Shown: positions 1 through 4,916, counted from the stretch's first letter. The stretch: 6,624 nt of DNA from CALRGE01 sp964365765 (GCA_964365765.1 CAYIRB010000058.1:1-6624), one strand, 5' to 3'. The notes: generated by a model not told the origin, from the letters alone. Made by a program: numbers and translations.

Positions 1-1
1 A

Positions 2-154
2 ACCTGGTCTCCTTTGGAAGACAACTCAACTGAAAGAACTTACTTGCCGGGTGGCCGTTGGGACCGTTATCAGGTGCGCTTCAATGAGTACCGTCCTGTG
101 CTTGAGAATCGGGATGCGCGCTGGCGGTCTGCGGTGATGGTTTCGGCGAATTAA
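2..154 (+). CDS. DGR variable (target) protein, C-terminal 50 residues only
   Basis: The reading frame is open from the left edge and ends at TAA 152-154, so only the C-terminus is present. The visible protein includes LPGGRWDRYQVRF and ends ARWRSAVMVSAN. A Trp/Gly/Arg-rich C-terminus of this sort fits the C-type-lectin/FGE-like fold that DGR target proteins normally carry, where diversified residues sit on an exposed ligand-binding face; the fold itself is inference. Nearly all of the visible part (bases 43-143) is a repeat of the template at 454-554. Relative to the template-encoded peptide 12 residues differ: three N-to-R changes from AAT to CGT, one N-to-R from AAC to CGC, two N-to-D, N-to-Y, N-to-L, E-to-V, K-to-M, H-to-R and H-to-Y. 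The framework LPGG, QV, FNE and ARWRSAV is constant. A strong hairpin terminator follows 32 nt after the stop. Ligand and cell location cannot be judged because the N-terminus is missing. Confidence 0.88.
   Translation, partial: TWSPLEDNSTERTYLPGGRWDRYQVRFNEYRPVLENRDARWRSAVMVSAN
43..143 (+). repeat. DGR variable repeat (VR)
   Basis: This 101-bp segment matches 454-554 without gaps at a fixed offset of 411. There are 18 mismatches; at 16 of them the template copy has A and this copy has C, G or T. Only two are not at template adenines: C to T at position 79 (CAT to TAT) and T to G at 110 (CAT to CGG). The template holds 28 adenines, so over half are changed, against 2 of 73 other positions. 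This is the classic outcome of error-prone reverse transcription of template adenines followed by replacement of the VR. Similarity stops sharply on both sides, at TA|CTTGCC on the left and GGTTT|C on the right. Confidence 0.95.
116..136 (+). other. IMH-like GC-rich, adenine-free stretch at the 3' end of the VR
   Basis: These 21 bases contain no adenine, are mostly G and C, and are identical in the template copy (527-547). DGR variable repeats typically end in a GC-rich block, the initiation-of-mutagenic-homing (IMH) element, which marks where cDNA integration is primed. It encodes the constant ARWRSAV segment. One substituted adenine (138, A to T against the template) lies 3' of the block, so either the boundary is slightly further right or that change is ordinary drift. 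Confidence 0.6.
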
Positions 155-186
155 AATTGAACTTTATTTTTCTTTAAATTTTATTT

Positions 187-210
187 GGCCTCGCGTAAGC
201 GAGGCCTTTT
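187..210 (+). terminator. Intrinsic terminator of the target gene; possible DGR homing cruciform
   Basis: GGCCTCGC (187-194) pairs perfectly with GCGAGGCC (199-206) around a GTAA tetraloop and is followed by TTTT and a T-rich run. It lies 32 nt past the target gene stop, the expected place for a terminator. In well-studied DGRs an inverted repeat with a stem of about 8 bp and a 4-nt loop shortly downstream of the VR raises homing efficiency. The stem length and loop size here fit, but the distance (43 bp from the VR) is larger than in the phage prototype, so the second role is conjecture. Confidence 0.8.
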
Positions 211-214
211 GCTT

Positions 215-220
215 TATAAT
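215..220 (+). promoter_or_regulatory. Possible -10 element (TATAAT) upstream of the TR RNA
   Basis: A perfect TATAAT lies just after the terminator and would start transcription near 227, reading through both hairpins and the TR. No -35 match lies at 16-18 nt. A second candidate -10, TATGAT at 319-324, would start an RNA near 331, just before the three-way junction, also without a good -35. Which one, if either, makes the template RNA cannot be told from sequence. Confidence 0.3.
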
Positions 221-277
221 TTGCGTGGTGAATAGCAACCAGAGTTTTGAAAAGAACTTATTGGCTACCAACGCTTG

Positions 278-320
278 TATCTCAATTTAAAACTTTAAAT
301 TCAAAAAAAGTTTTGAGATA
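278..320 (+). other. A/T-rich hairpin in the VR-TR spacer
   Basis: TATCTCAA (278-285) pairs with TTGAGATA (313-320). Inside it AACTTT (291-296) pairs with AAAGTT (307-312), leaving a 5-nt bulge on the left and a 10-nt loop. No T-run follows, so it is not a terminator. It may be part of the DGR RNA or a protein-binding palindrome; function unknown. Confidence 0.5.
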
Positions 321-350
321 TGATTAGCACGAAAAACCATCACGTTTGAG

Positions 351-441
351 CTCGGCTTATTCCCAAGGTGAGGGAATGAAAAAAGCAAACCAATGCATTT
401 AACCTTGCTGAGGTGAGAGTTAAATTAATGGACAGGCCGAG
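351..441 (+). ncRNA. Predicted three-way-junction RNA directly upstream of the TR
   Basis: The closing helix pairs CTCGGCTT (351-358) with AGGCCGAG (434-441), 8 bp with one G-U. Arm 1 pairs ATTCCC (359-364) with GGGAAT (372-377) around a 7-nt loop. Arm 2 pairs CCA (390-392) with TGG (429-431) and, after a 4x3 internal loop, ATTTAAC (397-403) with GTTAAAT (419-425). The arm 1 loop region and the arm 2 apical loop both contain AGGTGAG (366-372 and 411-417). The structure ends 12 nt before the TR and on the same strand, so it is probably the 5' part of the template RNA bound by Avd and/or reverse transcriptase. I do not recognise it as a known riboswitch or ribozyme. It is a prediction by eye, without covariation support. 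Confidence 0.55.
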
Positions 442-453
442 TCAATAAATCGC

Positions 454-554
454 CTTGCCGGGTGGCAATTGGAACAATCATCAGGTGAACTTCAATGAGA
501 ACAATCCTGAGAATGAGAATCATAATGCGCGCTGGCGGTCTGCGGTGAAGGTTT
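454..554 (+). repeat. DGR template repeat (TR)
   Basis: This is the template copy of the VR at 43-143, in the same orientation. It is rich in AAT and AAC codons in the frame corresponding to the target protein. That design lets adenine mutagenesis yield many residues without creating stop codons. Conceptual translation gives LPGGNWNNHQVNF and, further on, ARWRSAVKV. The 28 adenines are concentrated in 466-526, while 527-547 has none. The repeat is non-coding in its own right: the open frame that runs through it continues antisense to avd. Its last two bases (553-554) are part of the avd stop codon on the other strand. Confidence 0.95.
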
Positions 555-897
555 ATGTGCTTTGCGTGGCCTTGAGCCAGCCGCCAAGCATTCTTCCGAT
601 TTCGGCAAGTTTTGCTTGTATTTGGAAAACCCTGGTTTCGTTAACAAGTTTTAACTCGAGATATAATCGCAATTTTAAGGAGCAACATTCAAGTTTACTC
701 CCGGCTTTGATTAAGAAGCTTGCTTTCATGAGCTTGGGTGCGTTTTTTGCCATGATTAGGTTTTCCATACAGTCTAAAATTGAATTTTCAGTGCTGATTC
801 CAAGAGAGAATTTCTCTTTCTTGTTTATGGTTTTATTCAAATCGAATATGATTTTATATGCTTCATAGCTTCGATTTATGACAGGCAATGTATCCAT
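553..897 (-). CDS. avd: DGR accessory protein Avd, four-helix-bundle (bAvd/S23-like) family
   Basis: This 114-aa protein opens with MDTLPVINRSYEAYK, has long amphipathic helices rich in Leu, Lys and Glu, and ends with the family-typical AEIGRMLGGWLKA (residues 98-110). Avd proteins are small, basic, pentameric helical bundles that bind the reverse transcriptase and template RNA and are needed for mutagenic cDNA synthesis. Length and both ends match the family, so the gene looks intact. No Shine-Dalgarno is visible before the ATG, as for most genes here. The orientation is opposite to the VR and TR: transcription runs from the reverse-transcriptase remnant towards the TR, and the TAA stop overlaps the last two bases of the TR. 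The start codon region (878-897) is also antisense to the start of the reverse-transcriptase remnant. A generic S23/four-helix-bundle protein is the alternative, but the TR next to it makes the DGR role much more likely. Confidence 0.88.
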   Translation of the reverse strand: MDTLPVINRSYEAYKIIFDLNKTINKKEKFSLGISTENSILDCMENLIMAKNAPKLMKASFLIKAGSKLECCSLKLRLYLELKLVNETRVFQIQAKLAEIGRMLGGWLKATQST

Positions 898-1109
898 AGA
901 TTTAAGTTTAGAAAATATTTGGACTGTTTGGCGTGAATTTAGAAAAGGGAAAAAATTTGCTGATGAAAATGAAAGAAATTTAAATAGAATTAAAAAAAGA
1001 ATGAATCTATCTAATTTTGCTTCATATCACGCTTTAACAGATTATGGGGGGGGGTAGTCAAATTTTTAGTTGGAGCTTGTTAAATTTACTGGAACATATT
1101 TTCGATTGA
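878..1109 (+). pseudogene. Remnant of a DGR-type reverse transcriptase, core deleted and tail frameshifted
   Basis: ATG 878 opens a 59-codon frame that stops at TAG 1055. Residues 9-26 (LSLENIWTVWREFRKGKK) resemble the start of reverse transcriptases of DGR loci in Candidate Phyla Radiation genomes. Residues 31-50, with NLNRIKKRMNLSNFASY, resemble the C-terminal tail of such enzymes, where an Arg/Lys-rich helix precedes an SY motif. The polymerase core, with fingers and the YxDD-bearing palm (roughly 250-300 residues), is absent, so an internal in-frame deletion near bases 955-970 is the simplest reading. After the 9-G run, removing one G would extend the frame by about 17 codons (SQIFSWSLLNLLEHIFD) to TGA 1107. 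Both family matches are from memory, the C-terminal one less firmly. Alternative: an unrelated small protein. It sits at the usual reverse-transcriptase position downstream of the TR, on the TR strand. Confidence 0.55.
1046..1054 (+). repeat. Nine-G homopolymer tract
   Basis: Nine consecutive G residues stand out in an A/T-rich stretch. They sit at the end of the reverse-transcriptase remnant, directly before the TAG stop. Tracts of this length are prone to replication slippage and to sequencing or assembly error. A length of 8 opens a further 17 codons; 10 gives only a short different tail. Confidence 0.9.
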
Positions 1110-1157
1110 GAGTCTTGCGAAAGTCCTGAATTTTTCCTGTAATAAATCATAAGTTTC

Positions 1158-1185
1158 TTGACGGTGCTATTTTGAGGCGTATAAA
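1158..1185 (+). promoter_or_regulatory. Sigma70-like promoter of the coiled-coil gene
   Basis: TTGACG (1158-1163), a 16-nt spacer and TATAAA (1180-1185) place the start near 1192, a leader of about 17 nt before ATG 1209. No ribosome-binding site fits in that leader. The preceding stretch, 1110-1157, shows nothing else recognisable. Confidence 0.6.
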
Positions 1186-1208
1186 GAAAATTACCGTTAA
1201 ATTTATTT

Positions 1209-1520
1209 ATGACTTCGCGCGAACTGCAAATAATACTCACGGAATTGCGCCAACTTGGCAACAAGATGGATAATTTGGAAATAAGGGTAGGAGGCTTGGA
1301 AGGTAGGATGCAAGGCTTGGAAGCCAGGATGGATGGTTTTGATGTTCAGCTAAAAGAATTGAAAATTGATTTTGATAAAAAACATTATGAATTGCGAGAC
1401 CTTGTTGTATCTTTAGCTGAAGACCAAGCGGCGACGCAGGAAACAATAAACATGTTTATTGTCCAAATGAGCAGGCATGACGAAGACTTAAAGATGCTGA
1501 AAACAAAGGTCGCCTGCTAA
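1209..1520 (+). CDS. Small coiled-coil protein of unknown function
   Basis: The 103-aa product is almost entirely helical and strongly charged, with no signal peptide or membrane segment, so it is probably cytoplasmic. Residues 15-55 form regular heptads with hydrophobic a and d positions: NLEIRVG, GLEGRMQ, GLEARMD and GFDVQLK follow one another. A second helix (about 60-98) is less regular. Such a protein would oligomerise as a parallel or antiparallel coiled coil. No enzymatic motif is visible and I cannot assign a family beyond general resemblance to short Patescibacteria coiled-coil proteins. The start at 1209 is supported by a promoter 17 nt upstream. It lies between the DGR remnant and the decarboxylase but has its own promoter, and another promoter precedes the next gene, so functional coupling to either is not indicated. 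No clear terminator follows it. Confidence 0.7.
   Translation: MTSRELQIILTELRQLGNKMDNLEIRVGGLEGRMQGLEARMDGFDVQLKELKIDFDKKHYELRDLVVSLAEDQAATQETINMFIVQMSRHDEDLKMLKTKVAC
1272..1355 (+). repeat. Four degenerate 21-bp units encoding coiled-coil heptads
   Basis: Units begin at 1272, 1293, 1314 and 1335, in register with codons. Units 2 and 3 share GGCTTGGAAG followed by AGGATG and differ at only a few bases; units 1 and 4 are more diverged. Each unit encodes one heptad, so the coiled coil appears to have lengthened by tandem duplication of whole heptads. Confidence 0.7.
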
Positions 1521-1549
1521 GAAAGATAAACTTCCTCCATACAATTTTC

Positions 1550-1578
1550 TTGTGTTTGCAAATTTAAAGTGATATACA
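1550..1578 (+). promoter_or_regulatory. Sigma70-like promoter of the decarboxylase gene
   Basis: TTGTGT (1550-1555), 17 nt, TATACA (1573-1578). The predicted start near 1585 gives a leader of about 21 nt before TTG 1606. The leader is almost pure A and T with no Shine-Dalgarno. Confidence 0.55.
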
Positions 1579-1605
1579 AGAATACGTTTAAAAAAATTAA
1601 AAAAA

Positions 1606-2970
1606 TTGGCAAGGAACCTTCGTCAATTCTGGAAGCTCGGAGAAAAAGATTTCAATACTGAATTCTTTAACATGAACAAGGACGGCGAGCTTGTTATTCG
1701 TGAAGGAAATAATCAGTACAACGTTCATGACTTGGCGCGAAAGTTCGGGTCGTCTTTGGAAATATTTCTCCCTTTCATTTTGGAAAAGAGACTTGACCAT
1801 CTTTTTGACGTCGTGAATGAAGTGACAAAGTCTTTGGGCTACAAAGGAAAGTTCCACTATCACTTTCCAATGAAGGTGAATCAAAATAAAGAATACGTTT
1901 TGCCGATGGTGTCCGAGGGCGCTCATTTGGAAGTGGGGTCTTCAAACGAACTTTGGCTTGTGAAAAAACTTTGGGAGGGCGAGAATTTTTATTCAAAAAT
2001 TCGCGTGCTTTGCAACGGGCCAAAAACCACCAAATATGTTCAATTGATTCATCAATTGCGCGCGAACGGATTGGGCATTGTCCCGATTATCGAGGACATT
2101 GAAGAGATGAATTTGTTGAAAGATTTTAAGGGTGAAGTCGGAATTCGAATTAATTTGCAGTCAAAAGTTAAATCGCATTGGGACAAAAAAATCGACAGAT
2201 TCGGACTCACCGCGTCGGAAATTTTGGGCATTGGAAAAATTCGCAATTTGAAACTTGTGCACTATCACATCGGCTCGCAAATCGAGCGCGAGGACGATAT
2301 TCTTCTTGTTTTGGAGGAAGCTTTTGAGACTTACAGAAAGTTGCGTGAAATTAATCCCAGCTTGGATACCATTGATATAGGCGGCGGTTTCGCGATTCCC
2401 TACGAAAAGAAAAACATGTACAGCGTCGAGTCGGTTATGAAAAGAATTTTCACAACTTTAAAGCGATTGTCCGAGGACGCGGAAATCCCGCACCCGAATC
2501 TCATTGTGGAGTGGGGAAGGTACATCGTGGCGCCTTCGCAAATCACCGTGTTCAAAATTGTCGCCGAAAAAGATATTCCAAAAGGCATGGCGAAAAAGTG
2601 GTACATAATCGACGGAAGTTTCATGAACGACCTGCTGGATACTTGGGCCATTCACCAAAAATGGCATGTGGTGGCGGTTAATCAAATGAAAGTCAGGCGC
2701 CATAAAGTTTGGCTTGCGGGAATGAGTTGTGACTCGGATGATAAATACACCGCTAAGGACGGTTATGTGCTTTTGCCGTGTTTGGACGAATTGCCTCCCG
2801 GCGACGACCAATACATCGCGATTTTCGATACCGGCGCTTATCAGGATGCTTTTGCTTCGCATCACTGTTTGCTTTCTTCGCCGGTGAAAGTCGCTTTGCA
2901 AAATGGAATCGCAACCATCATCAGAAAGCGCGAGTCGCCCGAAGACGTGGGTAGACTGTTCGGTTGGTAA
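1606..2970 (+). CDS. speA: Biosynthetic arginine decarboxylase-like PLP enzyme (fold type III), compact form
   Basis: The likely reaction is arginine to agmatine plus CO2, the first step of putrescine and spermidine synthesis, in the cytoplasm. The 454 residues carry the family landmarks in order: Schiff-base Lys90 in HFPMKVNQNKE, His221 in HYHIGSQ (ring stacking), the glycine loop DIGGGFAIPYE (257-267) and EWGR (302-305) for the PLP phosphate, the catalytic/substrate CDSDD (375-379), and DTGAYQ (408-413), whose Tyr contacts PLP. Typical SpeA proteins are about 630-660 aa; this one lacks the extra helical segments, so it is a short form and the amino-acid substrate is less certain (a diaminopimelate-, lysine- or carboxynorspermidine-type activity is possible). 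TTG 1606 is preferred because residues 4-30 match the usual SpeA N-terminus and no ATG precedes it in frame; ATG 1672 would remove 22 residues. Its stop is one base from that of the convergent gene. Confidence 0.85.
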   Translation: MARNLRQFWKLGEKDFNTEFFNMNKDGELVIREGNNQYNVHDLARKFGSSLEIFLPFILEKRLDHLFDVVNEVTKSLGYKGKFHYHFPMKVNQNKEYVLPMVSEGAHLEVGSSNELWLVKKLWEGENFYSKIRVLCNGPKTTKYVQLIHQLRANGLGIVPIIEDIEEMNLLKDFKGEVGIRINLQSKVKSHWDKKIDRFGLTASEILGIGKIRNLKLVHYHIGSQIEREDDILLVLEEAFETYRKLREINPSLDTIDIGGGFAIPYEKKNMYSVESVMKRIFTTLKRLSEDAEIPHPNLIVEWGRYIVAPSQITVFKIVAEKDIPKGMAKKWYIIDGSFMNDLLDTWAIHQKWHVVAVNQMKVRRHKVWLAGMSCDSDDKYTAKDGYVLLPCLDELPPGDDQYIAIFDTGAYQDAFASHHCLLSSPVKVALQNGIATIIRKRESPEDVGRLFGW

Positions 2971-2971
2971 A

Positions 2972-3400
2972 TTATTTGTGTTTTTTGATCTCCAGAAAAA
3001 TATTGTAGGGAATGATTCCCGGTATAAGCAGTGCGGCGATTAAGAGTCCCCTTGAATTGAAAAGATTCGCGGCGAAGGGCAGGCCGAATTGATTCAAAAT
3101 AAAGTAGAAGTCGTAAATCGCGTAAACTATGACAAGGTTTGTCAAAATGACCTCATGGGCGTTCGAGTAGCCATCGATTTTTTTCGCAATCGGAGCGGAA
3201 ATCAAAATGACCGCGTAGAACAAAAAGAGTACGAGAGCCGCCGCGACCAAGTCGAACCATACTCCCCATCGCTCGGTAAAAAATCGCCAAATCGGATTGC
3301 CCTCCACTCCGCCCATAACCGTTAATATTGCGTCAAAATAAACCAGCAGAGTCAGAATCACCCAGCCGGTTTTTTTTGAGAATGCGATTGATTTGTCCAT
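2972..3400 (-). CDS. Four-TM membrane protein, DUF5658-like
   Basis: The 142-aa protein has four hydrophobic segments at about residues 12-30, 48-68, 84-102 and 118-136 and a basic C-terminus. The motif FDAILTVMGGVEGNPIW (22-38), an Asp in TM1 followed by EGNP just outside it, is typical of the DUF5658 group of small membrane proteins; the group assignment is from memory and no biochemical role is known to me. It starts one base after the stop of the SLH gene and has no promoter or Shine-Dalgarno of its own, so it is almost certainly co-transcribed and translationally coupled with that gene, which hints at a role in the same envelope structure. Its stop faces the decarboxylase stop across one base with no terminator visible. 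Confidence 0.75.
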   Translation of the reverse strand: MDKSIAFSKKTGWVILTLLVYFDAILTVMGGVEGNPIWRFFTERWGVWFDLVAAALVLFLFYAVILISAPIAKKIDGYSNAHEVILTNLVIVYAIYDFYFILNQFGLPFAANLFNSRGLLIAALLIPGIIPYNIFLEIKKHK

Positions 3401-3401
3401 T

Positions 3402-4151
3402 TTAGTACTTGAACACGCGCATATCTATATCCATTGTTCCAAGGGAGTATTTCATGGTGTCGTAGATCAATTTGATTCCTTCTTCACGATTCATTTTGTG
3501 ATCGAAGTCGGCGGACCAGACGCCTATGTCATCCGCGATTTGCATATAGCCTTTGTACCAGTCATTCGCGTATTCTTGCGCGTAAACACCGTTTTCCTTC
3601 AAGTCTTCCACAAAGAAGTCACAGTTCACGGCTCGAAGCGCGATTTTTAAGGCTTCGGCGTAAGTTACTTGGTTGTCCGGTTTGAAAACGTCTCCCGGGT
3701 ATCCGTTAACCAGCTTTTGGTCGACTCCGGCGCTTACGTACATGTTGAACCAGTCGTGCGAAAGCACGTCGTCAAATTCGTCGGTGGTCGCGTCTTCACT
3801 GAATTCTCTGCCAAAAGCGACCAAGGCCATTTTTAAGAATTCGGCTCTATTCAATGCTGAGTTCGGTTCGAAAACTTGATATTCTTTTCCTTCGATCAGA
3901 CCTTCATTACCCATGAAAGTAATTTCATCTTTGAAAGGGGAGTCGTCGATATCGCCAAAGTCGGTATTTTCCTGAAGGTGCTCAATTTGAAACGCCACAG
4001 CCGGCAAGCATGCCGCCGTGTAACGCGGATTGGTTCTTACCGAATGATAATAATCGCCTTTCAAGTTGTTTGTCGTGGCGTAGAAATACGCGCCAACCGT
4101 CAGGGCGACAACTACGGCCGCTACAAGCATTACTTTTTTACGTGTTTTCAT
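3402..4151 (-). CDS. Membrane-anchored SLH-domain surface protein
   Basis: The 249-aa protein starts with a basic stretch (KTRKK) and a hydrophobic segment at about residues 9-25, a membrane anchor or uncleaved signal. Three SLH-like repeats fill the rest: about 65-114 (FGDIDDSPFKDEI, later NRAEFLKM), 126-175 (FDDV, NGYPGDVFKPDNQ, TYAEALKI) and 195-235 (ANDWYKGYM, NREEGIKL). SLH domains hold proteins to the cell wall or S-layer; here the three repeats make up nearly the whole exported part, so it may be an adaptor. Two cysteines (48 and 177) could form a disulfide. ATG 4151 is chosen over an upstream in-frame TTG at 4175, because that TTG lies within the promoter -10 element. The gene is first in a two-gene unit with the DUF5658-like protein. 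Confidence 0.85.
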   Translation of the reverse strand: MKTRKKVMLVAAVVVALTVGAYFYATTNNLKGDYYHSVRTNPRYTAACLPAVAFQIEHLQENTDFGDIDDSPFKDEITFMGNEGLIEGKEYQVFEPNSALNRAEFLKMALVAFGREFSEDATTDEFDDVLSHDWFNMYVSAGVDQKLVNGYPGDVFKPDNQVTYAEALKIALRAVNCDFFVEDLKENGVYAQEYANDWYKGYMQIADDIGVWSADFDHKMNREEGIKLIYDTMKYSLGTMDIDMRVFKY

Positions 4152-4174
4152 GTTTTTGTTATTTAAATCACCCA

Positions 4175-4203
4175 ATTATACCATAATCGGGAAAGGATTG
4201 CCA
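4175..4203 (-). promoter_or_regulatory. Extended -10 promoter of the SLH/DUF5658-like unit
   Basis: On the minus strand TGGCAA (4203-4198), 17 nt, then TGGTATAAT (4183-4175), a perfect extended -10. The start near 4168 gives a leader of about 17 nt to ATG 4151 and rules out the upstream TTG as start codon. Confidence 0.7.
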
Positions 4204-4231
4204 GAGGGGGTCTCTCACTCTTTAAAACCTT

Positions 4232-4888
4232 TTACTTCACACTGAAAGTTATTCCGCCAAACAGCATTCCGTCATCCGTATCGGGCGTCGCATTGAAATA
4301 GCTGTTTACGGCATAGCCGTCGGATTTGTTCCATGTGTAAGAATTTTTTCCGCCGAAAGTCGTATCTAAAGTCATCGTAAACGTGGAAATGGATAAACCG
4401 CCGTAAACGCTCTTGTCCCTGTTTATCAATCCGGTAACCGCGAGATTATAAGTCTGTCCCGAGCTTAAAACCGGATATTTCGCGCTCGCGCCGCCAAAAA
4501 CATCGTATGCCGTGGTTGTTCCGCCGGATTCAACTTCCAGTTGTACTTCATCAAAATAATCACCATCGTCGCCGTATGCCATTTCATTGTCGCTGGAATC
4601 GGGCCATGACAGCTCCAATTGAGTTAACTTTCCGTCTTTGTACGCGGTCACTTTCCATTTTCCAATCGTTACTCTATCAATGGCTCGGTTGGTAACCGTG
4701 GTTTTCGGTGTTACGGCTTCAATTTTAGCCACGTATTTTGAAGAGCTGACAGAGGTGGTTGTCTTAGTGGTGGTTTTAACGGATGAAGTGCTTTTTGCAC
4801 CGCTGAAACTCCCCTGAAGATCTTTGGTACTTGAACACGCGGACAGTAAAAATCCCGTAAGTACTAAGACGGTAAGTATTTTTTTCAT
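4232..4888 (-). CDS. Lipoprotein with Ser/Thr-rich linker and beta-rich domain
   Basis: The 218-aa protein has a lipoprotein signal peptide: MKK, a hydrophobic core (4-15) and the lipobox LSAC, with Cys18 as the expected lipidated residue. Residues 19-52 are a low-complexity Ser/Thr/Lys linker (KTTTKTTTSVSSSK) of the type that spaces a domain away from the membrane. Residues 53-218 alternate hydrophobic and polar residues, are rich in Gly, Asp, Thr and Tyr, and look like a beta-sandwich. An acidic segment (about 97-112, with SDNEMAYGDDGDYFDE) could bind a metal such as calcium; that is inference. No family is recognised. It has its own promoter, and no terminator is visible between it and the SLH unit downstream, so some read-through into that unit is possible. 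Confidence 0.78.
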   Translation of the reverse strand: MKKILTVLVLTGFLLSACSSTKDLQGSFSGAKSTSSVKTTTKTTTSVSSSKYVAKIEAVTPKTTVTNRAIDRVTIGKWKVTAYKDGKLTQLELSWPDSSDNEMAYGDDGDYFDEVQLEVESGGTTTAYDVFGGASAKYPVLSSGQTYNLAVTGLINRDKSVYGGLSISTFTMTLDTTFGGKNSYTWNKSDGYAVNSYFNATPDTDDGMLFGGITFSVK

Positions 4889-4916
4889 GTGGTCTGTTTA
4901 ATTGGTAGGCGAGGGA

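Noticed and set aside
43..554. CRISPR or simple gene-duplication explanation of the direct repeats
   Set aside because: There are only two copies, 101 bp long, with differences almost confined to adenines of one copy; this does not fit spacers or unbiased divergence after duplication.
455..868. Plus-strand 137-codon open frame starting in the TR
   Set aside because: Its first third is the template repeat read in the target-gene frame and the rest is antisense to avd, which has clear family features on the minus strand.
1058..1264. Minus-strand 68-codon open frame
   Set aside because: It overlaps the promoter and start of the coiled-coil gene, has no recognisable domain, and lacks start signals; low-complexity chance ORF is more likely.
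2458..2901. Minus-strand 147-codon open frame inside the decarboxylase gene
   Set aside because: Shadow frame of a gene whose plus-strand product has all catalytic motifs.
4152..4175. N-terminal extension of the SLH protein from TTG 4175
   Set aside because: The TTG lies inside the extended -10 element TGGTATAAT, so the extension would not be transcribed as a translatable leader.
4200..4222. Short inverted repeat (AGAG/CTCT) between the lipoprotein and SLH genes as a terminator
   Set aside because: The stem is only 4 bp and no T run follows on the minus strand.
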